Shown here one piece after another: positions 1-12,900 of a stretch of DNA of 64,000 nt (the first letter of the stretch is position 1; each line of letters starts with the position of its first letter). This DNA is from Torreya grandis (lineage: Eukaryota; Streptophyta; Pinopsida; Cupressales; Taxaceae), in the NCBI GenBank assembly GCA_037957365.1, contig JARHVA010001427.1:1957501-2021500 (forward strand), written 5' to 3'. Made by a program: the position numbers and the translations under genes. Under the pieces are notes generated by a model that was not told the origin of the DNA, ran no database searches, and saw only the letters and a program-made list of their open reading frames with translations.

Positions 1-712
1 TTAAAAATACTCTTAAAACTATTATAAAAAGAGTGAAAAAAATAGAAAAATATGGAAATAGTAGGGAAAAATAGAAATTGAGTCCACTTTATATAGAGGA
101 TAACTTTTACCCTATCTAGTATTTGGATCCTTTGACAAACTAGTCTCTACTTGTCTATTATGACAACCATAAGGTAGATGTGGATTAATAGTCTAAGGAC
201 AAAGGGGATATGTATAAGTCAGAAAAAAATTAACCATGTACATGCTCAAACAATGAATATCACTCACTAATATTTTATATAAAATTTGTTTCATGAATCA
301 TATATTTAGGATTAATTAATACTTAGGAGAGTTACAAAAGTATTCTAAAATAGCCTTAGCTCATACAAAAGGTAAATTCTAACAAAGAAAACATGAAATA
401 TACAAAATAAAAGTGTATGGTCCTAAAAAATAGCTTTTAACACTAAATGGACCATCCCTTATTACATCACATAACTAGTCTTTTTAGAGGCAATGCAGTC
501 CTATAGAGCCATTAATCATCCCAATATTAGGTGGTTACAATAATTCAATGGGACATGTCCATCCAATATCAGATTTGTGTTGTATCCCATTTAAAAATGA
601 ATAAATTAGGACCAAAATCATACCAACTAATCTTTAAATTAAAATTGGGTAGCTCTAGGTAGTTAAACACTCATCAAATCACATAGTTGGTTGATGCCTA
701 TATAATAGGGGA
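1..712. other. Left flank of element A; no recognised feature
   Basis: AT-rich sequence in which I see no convincing reading frame, RNA gene or repeat. It is the pre-insertion neighbour of element A, so it would originally have been continuous with the sequence starting at 46725. It may belong to an older, further decayed element, but I cannot support that from the sequence. Confidence 0.5.
708..712. repeat. Left target-site duplication of element A
   Basis: GGGGA directly before the TGTATACA start of the left LTR. Its partner GGGGC follows the right LTR at 46720-46724. Ty3/gypsy integrases make 5-bp duplications; the one mismatch fits the age of the element. Confidence 0.6.
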
Positions 713-1893
713 TGTATACAATGGGAAATATAGTAGATGTATAAATCAATCCTAGCTAAGAGAAGATAAATCATACTTATAGTTCTGATCGTGGATACAT
801 TAGATATTTGGGGTCATGACCAAGATGGATCTAGTAGACCTAGCCAAGGGATCTCTTACCACAATAATATCACTAGGGAAGGTTCCAAAGCCTTCAATCA
901 ATAAAAACTATGAAATAACCCTAACTAGGTCCTATTTTTTCATATTCACTAAACTAATAACAAGTAAAGTAGCATCTAATCTAGTGTGCATTAAATCTTA
1001 TGTGACAAAGTGAGGGTTATTAAACATAAAACTAAACATGCGTAAGAGAATCCTAATTAAGATATATATAAGTAAAACCCTAATGCATGGAGAGATCAAT
1101 ATATTGAAAATCCATTACTTATGCTACTTCTACATACTAAAGAGAGGAGTAAAGTTAGAGATACTTACATTCAAGATGAACCCATTCAGAATCAATCTAT
1201 CCCTTTGTGAAAGGTGATTTTCAAGAGGTTTTTATGGTTTTTAAGGATCATTAAGAAAGGCCAAAGCATCCAAGACTTCTCCACAAAATAAAATTCTTCC
1301 CAAAGTAGAAACCCTAAGCTAAGAATCCTCATGTAAAATGGTAGAAGAGAAGATTATAAATAAGTGCAAATAAATAATAAACTCTTGTTGTCTCTATAAA
1401 AATGGTGAAATAGATGTATTTATATAGGTAGATATAAACTTAATCCTTTCAAAAAGTTTAGGTTGATAAGGTCACCTATTCAACCTATTATCCTTATCAA
1501 AAAAAATAGATTAGGTCACGATCTAGGTCAACCAGGGGCTGAAATAGACCCTAATAAGTTTTATCAATTAGAGTAAAAGTTTGATGGGACCAAAAATGTA
1601 ACAAAACCCATAAAAAAGTGTTTTAGGCTAGAGAAGGGATATTAAAGGTGGAAAAGTACTAGAGGAGGGTAAAAAATAGGAAGCCAAGATTAGGGGAATC
1701 TTTTTAGGAGATGTTGGGATTGATATCAAGTGGTGATAAGGGATAAAAATATTGTGAAACACCAATGATCTACCCACCCCTTTTTTGGTGCACCCCTTAC
1801 GGAAAAAACTCAAAGAGATTGAGACTCGATGGGTTCCTTCAAGATAGAAAGAATCAATAATTGATAAAAATTTGAAAATATTATGTGTATACA
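713..1893 (-). repeat. Element A 3' LTR (left copy)
   Basis: Direct repeat of 45540-46719. It starts TGTATACA and ends TGTATACA, a self-complementary terminal octamer. For the minus-strand element this is the 3' LTR. A minus-strand CCTATATAAATAC at 1416-1428 is a good TATA box about 470 bp inside the LTR. A plus-strand frame starting near 816 is antisense to the element, is also partly present in the other copy, and is probably incidental. Confidence 0.85.
1416..1430 (-). promoter_or_regulatory. Candidate TATA box of element A LTR (left)
   Basis: Minus-strand TACCTATATAAATAC. The equivalent position in the right LTR (46241-46254) reads CCTATATAAAAACA. Conservation in both LTRs and a plausible distance from the LTR start support a pol II core promoter; no transcript evidence is available. 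Confidence 0.5.
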
Positions 1894-3870
1894 TATGCCC
1901 TACTCGAAGCTCATCACATGCCACTCAAGTGTAATAGGGTATGGGGATTTGAGAAAGAACATAACAACACACAATGTTGTGGCTAAAAAACTTTTATAGT
2001 ATTTTAAAAGAAAAATTATTGAAAGTAAATGATGTAAATGGAAATAACTAAAAATAAAAGTAATGCATACCTTAACTTAACTTTATTTCTAGATGGTTAT
2101 CCATTATGTTTTTAGTTATGATCATGGATGGCATAGAGACTACTCTCAACAAACCCAAGGATACAAAATTAAAGAACAAAAACAAAAAAGTGAAAGAAAT
2201 CTAAGATAACTAATGTTATGTGAATGAGACATAAATGTAAATTTGGAAAGCTAGGGTGACAAGTGTTATGTTAGACCAAATTACCAAGTCAAAATTTAGA
2301 TTAAATTGGGTAAACAAAAATCCAAGGCTACTAAAGACTGAAAAACTCAAACAAGTAAACCTTAGGTAAGAAAATCAAACTCACAAAGTTAAACCAAAAA
2401 TATAAGTCATAAATGGTAATCAAACATCAATGTGAATTTAGTAACAATATTTACTTAACAAAGAGAGGAAATCAAAATAGTAAAAAAACATTGATGAATA
2501 ATCAGTAACAATCCTTAATCATTAATGGAAAAAGTACATAAAAGGGAAAACAACATTGGTGAGTGAAAAGTAACCATCCAACCTCACTCAATAATGATAA
2601 AAGTAAATAAAAGTATAAATAGAATTAGGTGTTTCCAAAAAGGGTAGTACAACAATAATAATTTGTAAAAGAAAGAAAACTAAGTCAAGAGATGTAGAGC
2701 CATGGTATGAATAAAATAATTCATAGTTACTCAAGCATTTTTTAATTTTAAGGATAGATAAAAATGAAACAAAGTAGTGATAGCATGTTTTTAAGATGTG
2801 AAGAAGAGGGAAGTATAGAGAGGTAAAATAGATTTATAATAACGCTTGGCCTGACAAGGGGGAATGAAATGGGTGGAGGGGAGAATGAATTAAAAACCAA
2901 AGTGGAGGAAATATTTATCAAAGTCAAGACACTCAAATTAAGTTTGTCAAAATGAGAGGAATTTTATCTTAAGGAATATGAAGAACTTCTCTTAGCTACA
3001 CAAATATTAGATCAAAAAATGTAGTAGATAGATCATCCCATGAAGGTTATATGCATGAAAATTAGAATAGACCTACCTTCTCATAACATGTTCCCCATTC
3101 CTCAGGACCCCTTATAGAGTCATCAATATACTATGAAGATTGGGTACTTGCATGATAAAATAGGTATCACCGTAGATTTTCTTGAATTATCCTATTCTAA
3201 TATACTATAGTACCACACCCCAATGGACCTTGGATCTATCATGAGGCCAACTGTGGAGATTGAGCTTTGATTGGAGATAGGAGATGTGCTGGTAATTACA
3301 TCTTTGGGTGTGATTTTAACTTTTGAAATTTGTATGTTACCTTTTTTATATCATTGACTTTTGTTTTAGATAATTTGGCTTTTAAATTTATTAATAGATT
3401 TTTATATTCCTCCTTAATATGGATTTAGAAAACCAAACATGAGTTTTAAATATGACTTTAATTTGAATCCATGGTACTTAGTTGATAAGAAAGAGAGAAC
3501 TTAGAGAGCATGGTGTCTAAGAATCTCATAAATTTAGGTAAAATAAAAGTGATATCTTAGATGTGACATTTTTTTAATCTAATATGGAGTGAAAATGAAA
3601 TTAAATCAAGATGAATGAAACAGGAAATAATTTTAATTACTCCAAATGGAAAAAAATGTGAAAAATGGGTGAAAATGGATACAATGACATTGAAGTGCGA
3701 TTCCTTATCATAAGAATGAGGAAAATGTAAGAAAATAGGCTAACATAGTTTGTGCAAATTTTATCTACAAAATAAGCAAAAGATAAAGATGAGAATAAAC
3801 ATCAAAAACTTGTAATCATTGTAAAACATATTCTAGAGAAGGAATATTGAATGAAAAATGGTGATTTTAT
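1894..3870 (-). other. Element A 3' untranslated region, no reading frame seen
   Basis: Sequence between the tandem repeat and the 3' LTR of element A. Purine-rich on the plus strand with scattered short A/G runs, and no recognisable protein homology on either strand. On the minus strand the bases adjoining the LTR (GAGTAGGGCATA) are moderately purine-rich and could be a decayed polypurine tract. Confidence 0.5.
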
Positions 3871-4290
3871 GAGGAGGGCCAGGTCTTATCCATGGTCTTA
3901 TACTTTAAATCATAAAAGAGAAAACCATGATGGTGCATAAATCATGTAAAAAGTAAATGAAAAATAATATATTTGTGAGGAGAACCAGGTCCTTTCCATG
4001 GGATTACACTACAACTTGTAAAATAGAAACCCATGAGGGTGGATAAAGTAGGTAAAAAAATGAAAATGGGATAAAGATGGTATTTCTGAGGAAGGCCATG
4101 ACCTATCCATGGTCTTACAATGTAAATCACAAAAATAAAACCTAATGGGTGAAAAAAATAGTTGAAATCAATAAAATAATGAAAATTAAAGGAAATCATG
4201 AGGAAAATCAGGTCTTATCTACAGTTTTACAATGCAACTCATGAGAAAGTTGAAAAATAAAGGACCAAAAGTAAAGAACTAAGTTTTGTG
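3871..4290 (-). repeat. Tandem repeat of about 110 bp, four copies, in element A 3' region
   Basis: Copies begin near 3871, 3978, 4088 and 4200 (periods 107, 110 and 112 bp). Each opens with a variant of GAGGAGGGCCAGGTCTTATCC, followed by CATGGTCTTACA and then AAATCA-like sequence. It lies between integrase and the 3' LTR, where Tat-clade plant retrotransposons are known to carry fast-changing tandem arrays. The copies have diverged by substitutions and small indels. Confidence 0.8.
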
Positions 4291-4439
4291 AAAAGAGAGC
4301 TAATAAAAATGGTGAGACCCATGTGAGTATCTTGAAAAAATTATTATAATGATAGCACATAGAAAGTATGAAAATAAGGGAAGGATTTAGGAAAAATACT
4401 TCATGATGATTTCACATTGATGGGCTCTTTGAAAATATG

Positions 4440-5480
4440 ACCTTCATTAGTTTTAAGGTGATAGGTGCTTAGACCAAAAATATTTTTGATTAGATAAGGG
4501 TCTCACCATTTTTGGGTGTATTTTCCTTCTTTATCATGAGTGTAATCTAATTTAAGGACAATATTTCCAACACTAAAAGTGTGATCTTTAACTCATTTGT
4601 TATTTTATTTGGCATTACAGGCTTTGTATTGGTGATTATGTTGAAAAGCAAAAAGATGGTGTTCTTCAAGGAGATCAAGAGCATTAATTTGAGATTCATG
4701 TAATTATTCATTGGGTATGATACCATAGAGAGATATATAGAGAAAGGGAAGCTCAATTTCTAATGGGGGACTTATTCATAACCATAGACTAGAGAAAATA
4801 ACATTACCCTAGTGGTTGTGCATATGTTAGTGTAATAGGCCCAAAGAGTAAGATTAATAAGAAGATGCCAATATGTGAAGGTATCATGAATTATATTTTG
4901 GATAATTTTATTAAGAATTTTATTTTTGGCCTTAACTTGGAAATTATATTGTGGATGGTAGGGTGTGAATAGTTTATGTTTGATTTTAAATTTAGCATAG
5001 ATCTATTTGACATATTGTTTTTGAAGTTACCACCATTGTCTAAAATGACAGTATGAGGAAAACCAAAGTTCAAAATGATTTTATTAAGGATGAATTTGGA
5101 GATGGTGGTATTGGTGACATTGATGAGGGGCATAACCTCAACCCATTTAGTAAAACATTATGTGTTTGTGATTGTAAAGATATGCCCATCATGAGATCAA
5201 GGTAATTTTCCTATGAGATCTAATCCTCATATGGAGAATGGATAGAGAGAGTCTATGATTTAAAGCTTAGTTGGAGGTGTATGAATTATATCATCATGAA
5301 GTTATCAAGGATTACACTTTTTAGTAAATTCAATGGCATATTTCTCAAGAATGGGCCAAAATTATCCCATACATAAGTATTTTCAATTTATATCATGTCC
5401 ACTATAGTGGCCACTAAAATTTCCCCCATGCACTTGTTTGAAAAGAGGAGGAACTTATTCCTTCATAACATAATGGAGTA
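4440..5480 (-). pseudogene. int: Element A integrase remnant
   Basis: On the minus strand, entering near 5450, remains of an H-H-C-C zinc-binding segment (a C-x-x-C in KKCNPCQLH if one stop is read through) are followed by the catalytic core: WGLDLIGKLP, then CFTKWVEVMPLINVTN, then FGFPHTVILDNGGNF. The last holds the second catalytic Asp as D-N-G. The C-terminal part near 4700-4550 reads LPFLYISLYGIIPNE and IVLKLDYTHDKEGKYTP, matching the usual end of gypsy integrases. Frames shift repeatedly, and many stops stand where Gln is expected. No function is possible. Confidence 0.85.
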
Positions 5481-5879
5481 AGTTACCTTTAACATTGTGA
5501 TAATATAAGATGTTATATAGAAATACATACTTAAATTTTTGTTTACGAATGCAAGTCTTTTCATGGGAATCAAGGTTTAGAGGATAAGTTTGTTGTTCAA
5601 GAAATTGAATAATATATTTGTACCCTTGGCTTTGTTGAATGGTGATGGAATTACTATGGAAAATAAGTGAATCTTGTGGTTGAAAAGAGGATGGGGATTG
5701 TTCTTATTTAGATAAGAAAAGTGGGGTCGATAAGAACTTAGTGTGGATGTAAAAGAGATGCTGAAGAAATGAGTGAATCAACAATAGAATTTTGATCTTG
5801 AGGGATAAGATCAATGGTAAAATAAGTTAAATCTTTGGTGAGGGAAGTTATAATTTGATTATAATAAATGATATTCTCA

Positions 5880-6150
5880 ATTTTACATTGATAATTACCA
5901 TTGAATTGGTATAAAATGAGTTATGAATCACCTAAATATGTAGATATGTGATATCTAGATCAAGGGCTTATCTCATGCCTAAGATTAAAGCTTCATATTA
6001 TACCATGTTTTTAGTGACTTTAAACATGAGGCAAACTTCCAATGGGATATTTTTATAAGAGGATTCTTAAGGATACAACCTACCCCAACTCCTTGAAGGA
6101 ATTTATCACCATCAAAATAAAGGGTCTAAGTATCTTCATCTAAATTGACA
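5880..6150 (-). pseudogene. Element A second (archaeal-type) RNase H remnant
   Basis: Minus-strand translation gives IPLEVCLMFKVTKNMV, a stop where Gln or Glu would be expected, then YEALILGMR and ALDLDITYLHI. This is the conserved A-E-Y-E-A-L-I-x-G core of the extra RNase H of Tat-clade elements. It lies between the RT-linked RNase H and integrase, as in that clade. Confidence 0.75.
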
Positions 6151-6489
6151 TTAATTTCATGAAGTTCTTTGATAACTAATTTTGGTTTATTAGTGTTAGG
6201 GAAGATAGATGACTCTTTTAGATTATTTTTTTTAATGTCAACAGTGAAGTTATGGAAGTAATATTTAAATTATATGGCTTGGTTGGGACCTTCAATATAG
6301 ATAATATTATCATAGAGAAGACTATCTTGAAGGTAGTTCATAGTTGGGATGGGAGTTACAATAAGTTGATCAGCAATGATTTGTCATTTGAGATATTTTT
6401 GGGTGATAATTCAGATATCAAATACCATGAGAATGACCATCCACTTGCCAATTCTATCTCTAGGAGGAAAGGTTTCAAAGAAAAAGTAA

Positions 6490-6929
6490 TAAATGGGATC
6501 ATAATGAATGATAATGTAATAGGTTTGATAAATCACATAATGTCAACATTTTTCAACAACAAAGAATATGGAATTGCAATCACATTCAAATTTTGTATAA
6601 CAGTTTTCATAATCAATGAGGACTTGAATGATATAGTAGATGGCATATTGCCTTCTAATATCATATTCTTGGGAAAGAATTGCTCTAATTAATATGGGTA
6701 TGGAAGACTTATATAATATTAATGGTCAATAATTTGAATGTGGATGAAGAGTAGGTGGGTGAAGCAATGATTCTTTCATATTATCAATTTTTTTATAGGG
6801 ATCCATCCATTTTAGGGCATTACCCTTTTTAGTAATATAATTGATAGAATATATATGGTAATCCATTTTTGGGATGAACCATTTAATTACCCCAATTTTA
6901 TCAAGGTAAGTTGGAATATATGGAATGAA
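6490..6929 (-). pseudogene. Element A RT-linked RNase H remnant
   Basis: Minus-strand reading shows LLHPPTLHPHSN, LILYKSSIPILIRAILSQE, AIYYIIQVLIDYENCYT and VVEKC-HYVIYQTYYI. These follow the standard Ty3/gypsy order (appropriated Ser/Ala-rich strand, Y-x-S-R-x-L-like segment, Y-T-x-x-E, H-Y). The catalytic acids are partly lost. The opposite-strand open frame at 6252-6692 is a shadow of this region. Confidence 0.75.
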
Positions 6930-7740
6930 TCAAGGGATGGGAATGTTAACTATAGCATTAATCTTGGCATGGTCGACATCAATGCCATAAAGAGAGACTA
7001 AGAAACCTAACATTTTTTTAGATGTGACATTAAATACACATTTGTAAGGATTTAGTCTAACTTTATATTTAAGGAGGAAATCAAAGATGATATCAAGATT
7101 AGAGAGATGATTCTTGTGGATTTTGGATTTGTAAATGAGGTCATCCACATAAGATCTACAATATTGTGAATAAGATCATGAAATATGTGAGTCATCACTC
7201 ATTGATAGGTAACTACAACATTTTTGAGGCTAAAGGGAATTTTAATGTAGTAATAGGTGCCCCACTTTATGGTGAAAGTTGCCTTATGTTTGTCTTTGAG
7301 GGCAATTTGAATTTAATCATAACCTAAGAAACCATCCATAAGAGACAACATTTCATAACTAGTAGTGGAATTGATGATGGTGTTAATATAAGGTAGAGGG
7401 AAATTATCTTTGGGATAAACAAGATTAAGATTACATAAATCAATGCAAATGCAAATGACCATGGTGACCTTATTAAAAATAGGGACTATGCTAGATACCC
7501 ATTCAAAATAGTCAATGATCTTGATAAACTAAGCATCATGAAGCTTGATAATTTCTTTAAAGAATAATGTTGAAACTTTTGGTGGAAATTTTTATTACTT
7601 TTATTGCATGGGTTTATCATTGGGTTAAGGGATAATATTGTACACCATGATGTTAAGGTCAATACTAAGCATGTCCTCATAGGACCAAGAAAAATTCTTG
7701 TGATATTTATTAAATAATAAGCAAGATTTATCATGTTCAT
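6930..7740 (-). pseudogene. Element A reverse transcriptase remnant
   Basis: Starting just left of the element B insertion, the minus strand encodes FSWSYEDMLSIDLNIMVYNI, a DNFPLPYINTII-like stretch, MLSLMDGFLGYD, and KHKATFTIKWGTYYY. The active-site Y-V-D-D is intact at 7140-7151. It continues as DLIYKSKIHKNHLSNLDIIF, LNPYKCVFNVTSKKMLGFLV and GIDVDHAKINAI. This is a complete Ty3/gypsy RT core in several frames. B is inserted only about 50 bp upstream of the first recognisable RT-linker residues. Confidence 0.88.
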
Positions 7741-7783
7741 TTGGTGTGAGTTTGTGAAAGACTATAATTGGTTGAGGTCATGA

Positions 7784-7788
7784 TGGGT
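7784..7788. repeat. Left target-site duplication of element B
   Basis: TGGGT at 7784-7788, one base from the TGTTAG start of the left B LTR; TGGGT recurs immediately after the right LTR at 40191-40195. The single extra T may be a later insertion. Confidence 0.6.
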
Positions 7789-7789
7789 T

Positions 7790-8860
7790 TGTTAGTGTTC
7801 TTAAGTTGTATGCTAGCTAAGAAGGGGATTATTTAAGTCCTCTTTCTCAAACCTAGTCCATCATGGGACTGGCCCTAGGTTGTGGGTCACTTAATCTTAG
7901 TTTCTACCTTTGGATAAGGCCAACTTCCTTTTGATGTATATCACCTATACTAAGTCTAAACTAGCTTCTTGCTAGGAAAAGGGGAGAGAGATTAACAATA
8001 ATCAATGAAAGCACATAAAAAGAAGGTGATGCACCAAAAAAAATTATCCTTATACTTTCATAAGACACATTCAAGATTGTATAATATCACTTCAATCACT
8101 TTTTGATCAGAACTCACATAAGTATTTCATTAAAGGCATGGACTAGCTATTGAATTCACATGGTAAGGTAGTTGTCAACTTCCAAACTAACCAACAAACT
8201 ATATATGCACTTAGAATGACCTTTGAGAACTACCAAAGCAATACATGGAGGTGAGAGAACTTATATAGAGGTAAAGAATACATAAATTCACTTGACCATA
8301 TCAATGAACTCATGAAACACACTTTAGTTCCACTTGATAATGGAAGAATTCAATCTTTATTTCATTAAATAGGTGTTATAGTATAAATCTTGGTAGAGTC
8401 TAGTCAATCCAAAGATAGGGATCCATTTCAAGGCTATAGCAAATTGGGATGAGAGGGATGGGGATCATGTATAGGATGGATAAGGGAGCATAATGACCTA
8501 GATTTCTTATCATTTTAGTGTTGAAGTTGTTAGAAAAGATCACTATGTCTAAGCCTACTTTTGAAAATCATCCAAAATAATTGTATCAGTCCCTTTTCAT
8601 ATATTTTTAGTCTGCATTGATGCTCCTTATGATTATAATGATGGGATCAAGTCATTTTCAATCTATATTCTAGGGTCAATGTCATTACCATAGCTAGATC
8701 AATAATTTACAATCTCATTCCAGCATTGATGTAGTTATAATAGATTAATAAATTTGTTTTGATCTTGTTCTAACGTTGATTGCTCCTTACTAGTTCATTT
8801 TTGGCATGTAAGAGTGGAGAAAAAAGGTCACAATCACGATTCTAGCTTTGGTGATGACCC
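7790..8860 (-). repeat. Element B 3' LTR, left part (before C insertion)
   Basis: Matches 37695 to about 39082 of the right LTR, apart from the TG/TA microsatellite, which here is only a short CTATATATGCAC near 8202. It begins TGTTAGTGTTCTTAAG and stops abruptly at GATGACCC, where element C begins. Matching sequence resumes at 30172. Confidence 0.88.
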
Positions 8861-9933
8861 TGTTGATACCTATAAATGAACCATAGGTGCTCTTATTGTT
8901 TAAAGAACACTTCTCATTTTATAATTTATAAAATTTAGGGCATGAGTTGCAAGTTTTGGTAATCTATTTTCTTGTGGTGAAATAGCGATAGAGCAAGATA
9001 AACTATTCCTCAATATTTATATGATTTGGTGGTTCATAGCCACCTTAGTTAGTTCATGAATTTCAAATAATCTATGTTAATACTTATTAAATTATATACC
9101 ATATTTAATCTATATATTAATCTAAGTGGATATTTATAATGAAGTTGAGGCTAAAGTGATCTAATGTAAAAAAAGAGCAAAGAGAAGGGTAAGGCTAGAA
9201 AAGAAACAAATGATTGCCAACTTTAGTCTCAAACATTATGACAAAGCATCAATTATAATTGAGTATGAATTCAACAAATATATAATACAACATAGCCTAA
9301 GCTCAAATCCCACTATATATTAGGAAAACTTCAAAGGATAATGTAAAGAATCACAAGTAAGAACTATGTCTACTTTAATAATTTAATAATATAATCAAAT
9401 AGAATTAGCACATCTAAATACAGAGTAAATTGAAATGAATAAAAACCTAAGATCCTCTAAGTAATCTAGCATATGCATAAAATATAAACCCTATGCTTAT
9501 AAAATGCAACTCAAAACTCAAAGACACCATTCAAATTCAAGACTTCTATGAGCAATTGAGAGAAAAGGCTATATTAGCAATTAACACATCAAATATGGAC
9601 AATCCTTACAAAATTCCTTGATTATATTAATTAATTCAAGTTTTAAAAAATTTATTGAAAATATATCTCTTTTTACAAATGGTAATACATGCTTTTATAT
9701 AAAGATCAGGCAACATATAGGCCAATAACAAAATATAAGTGTATAAAGATAAGGATAGTTGACCTTACAAGTTTTAAAATACATGTGTTTTATACAATCA
9801 TACTGACCTAGAAGTAAATATGCTAATAAACTAGCATTTGCCTTTATAATTGAATATTCTATTTCAAAGTGTTACAAAATTATACAAAATAGAATATTTC
9901 TTAATTTATTGGTGGGGCCTCTAATTATCATTG

Positions 9934-12900
9934 TTAAAGGATGTTCATATCTTTAGCATGTTGCTCATCAACTAACTCTAGATCCACAATAGGCTTTATG
10001 GTGCACTCATCCTATTGATATACCAAGTCATCAATTTCCCTATCATTCTTATCCATGGATTATTTAATTATCCTATCTTCATTTATCCTTTCCCTTACAT
10101 TGAATATTATGCCCAAGATTTTGTTATTATCAACCACATATTTGCCTTGGATTCTTCCTTTATTTTCTTGGGTACCAAAGTAGCCCTATGTTTACATTAT
10201 TAATCACTTATGATCCTAAGAATAGTGGGTTATCTAAGAATTATGAGTATAGTCCCAATAAATTTCTCAATTCTTGCAATTAGTTCCTTATCATCTTCCA
10301 GGAGTCTTTCCACATCATTGTGTCAAGCACTCAAACTTTGAACCTTTTTAATCACAATTCCCATAATTATGCTCAAGTGTTCCAAACTAATGGTTTTGAA
10401 ACCTGGGATCTATTTACTTACTTGAATGTTGAGAATATATCCAATTATGTCCTTCTAGGCTTGCCATTGGGTGACCAATCCCTTAGTTAATGCACAATAC
10501 CCTTATAATACACTTTATCTTAGCTTCATTGTTTTGAGTGCTTCAAACATGTCATAAAATGACTCATCAAGCATTTTGGTCATTACCTTAGGCACTAATA
10601 GAATTGATTATGTCTTCAAGTTTTCCTTTATCTTTCCAAATATAATATTCTTTGCTTCATTCCCTAGAATCTAGCTCTAGCATGTGTTGATTAGGCATCA
10701 ATCAAGCTTTCCACATCTTCTTCATGAATTTTAGCTTCACCAAGTTATTGGGCCCCCACTAAGGTTAATCCCATAAAGGGTTACACATTTTAAAAGGTTA
10801 ATTCCTCTATTTGAACAATATATATCCTTTTTGTTATCATTTTTAACCCAATTGTTTTAGGGTTGAATTTGATGATGGTGACTTGGTTCTTGAAATTGAG
10901 AGGTTCTAAAACCTCCACACTTGAACTACTTGATGCCTCTAGGGCATCCATCCTTTTATACTCTAGTATTTAGGTGACCACAATCCTCCTTTCCTCTTAA
11001 TAATTCACCATAGGTCTAATCCATGGCTTTATGTCATCTTATATCTCAACATTAATAACCCTTGTCATGGCCCATGAATGAGAAAGAGAAGGAATCTTCT
11101 GTAACTTTTTATAAATGAACTAGTCATGAATAACTAGTCCATGAACTGGGAATTCATCACTGAAGATATTTATTTCATTGGTAGGGTGAGTAAAATTTAT
11201 TATTGTTCTTTTCCTTGGTCCAATAGGGACCAATTCCAGCTCTACCTTCCTCTTTTCTTGGGATGCCATAGGGACAAGCTATTTTCCTTAATCTTCCTTG
11301 GTCTCCTCTTTCTTGTCTAATTCATAGGCCTCTAAGAGTTCCTTGAGGGTACCCTAAAGTGTTTCCTTTGTCTCCAAAGCTATCATATCAATATAATTTA
11401 TTAGGGAAGGTGGCCTTTGGTGAAGTGTTGAAGGTGAGGGGCCCTCCCCAGGTCTCTCTTCTAATCTCACTTCTCTTACTTTCTCCTTGCCCTTGCCTTT
11501 TTCATCTTATTTTTACATAATTTGTTCTTGAGGATGTGGCTATGGGTATTCTACTTAGGATTACTCTTGGGACATCCTAGATGGACTAGGTAGTAAGTGA
11601 TACTATAAAGGATGCATTTTACATGTCTCTCTTAAGGGCTTATCATCCTTTGTTAGCATGTGTTCTAGATTGTTGTGGCCTTGGATCCTGGCTAATATTT
11701 CTTCATAATTATTTGCCTTAATATATATGGTGTCATTAACATCAAGTTGATATACATATTTAGGCTTTGGGAGATTTTTGTCCTTTAAGTGGTTGGCCAC
11801 TATACCTTTAAGATCACACATCTTAAGTTCATCAAGTTGAAAACCAAATGAATCATAGTGTCTGGTCATAGTCTCAACATATTTCCAGTCATGGAGTATG
11901 GTCCTTTCAATGATTAGAGGGAAGGGGTGGAGAAGTTATTTCTTATTTTATTTACAAGTGCCATCAATGCCATGCAAGAATTAGGAAGTAATTTTTTGTT
12001 TTGCTTACTTTCTAGGAACATATACTAGTAACTTGAGAGGTTGGGACATCATGCCCTCAATCCTAATGACTATGTAGTCAAGGTAATACCATATATCACC
12101 TATCATCTCCACATACTTCTTGATGAGGGGGTGGACCCTAGGCATAGAAACACTTATGATGGCCTTAACCATGGCTAGATAAACATATTCACAAATAAAT
12201 TTCATGTGATTATTATACTTAGAGATATTTAATTTATAATAGTGGTGAAAAATGGTGGTTTTACCATTTGGGGACCTATTTATAATACTCAAGAAGTTAA
12301 TTGAGGCAAGTAAGGCATTTAGCTGGTATGACATCATATAAAAAAAATTGGATGTCTTTCTTTTTATGGTAGTAAATTGCTTGGTGAGGAAGACACTGAT
12401 TAAATCTTTAATTAGAGGGGTAAGATTTTGGTCCACCATGAAATGGATAAAGGAGACCCATATTTTATTCACATAGATGGTTAAGGTGGATCCAAAGGCT
12501 TGGTTTAATAGGGTCAATATAAACTTTATGCCCTCCCTAAATTGGATTATTGGTATTTTACCTTTAAAGTCCTTGAATAAATGAGGGCCTTGGTATAGCC
12601 AGGGTCTAAGGATAGAGTCAAGGTCATTGTTGCTTATCCATTCTTTGATTTTGGATAAATCCATATGGGGAAGAGGGAGATTATAATATTTTTCAAATTC
12701 TATAGGATAAATATATGCCACTTCCTTGGATTTTCCCTCCCTAATGATCCATTCATTATCATTTCTATAGTCAACAAAGATGGGAGAAAAGATGTTGATA
12801 TAGTGTAGTACCTTAGGTTTTGTCACAATGTAGTGGAGGCTGGCCATATGGACAATGACCAAATTATAGTTCCTCTAGCATACTGTTGTAATTATTTTCT

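Noticed and set aside
6252..6692. 146-codon plus-strand frame
   Set aside because: It is antisense to the RNase H region of element A, whose minus-strand translation matches a known domain; this is a shadow frame.
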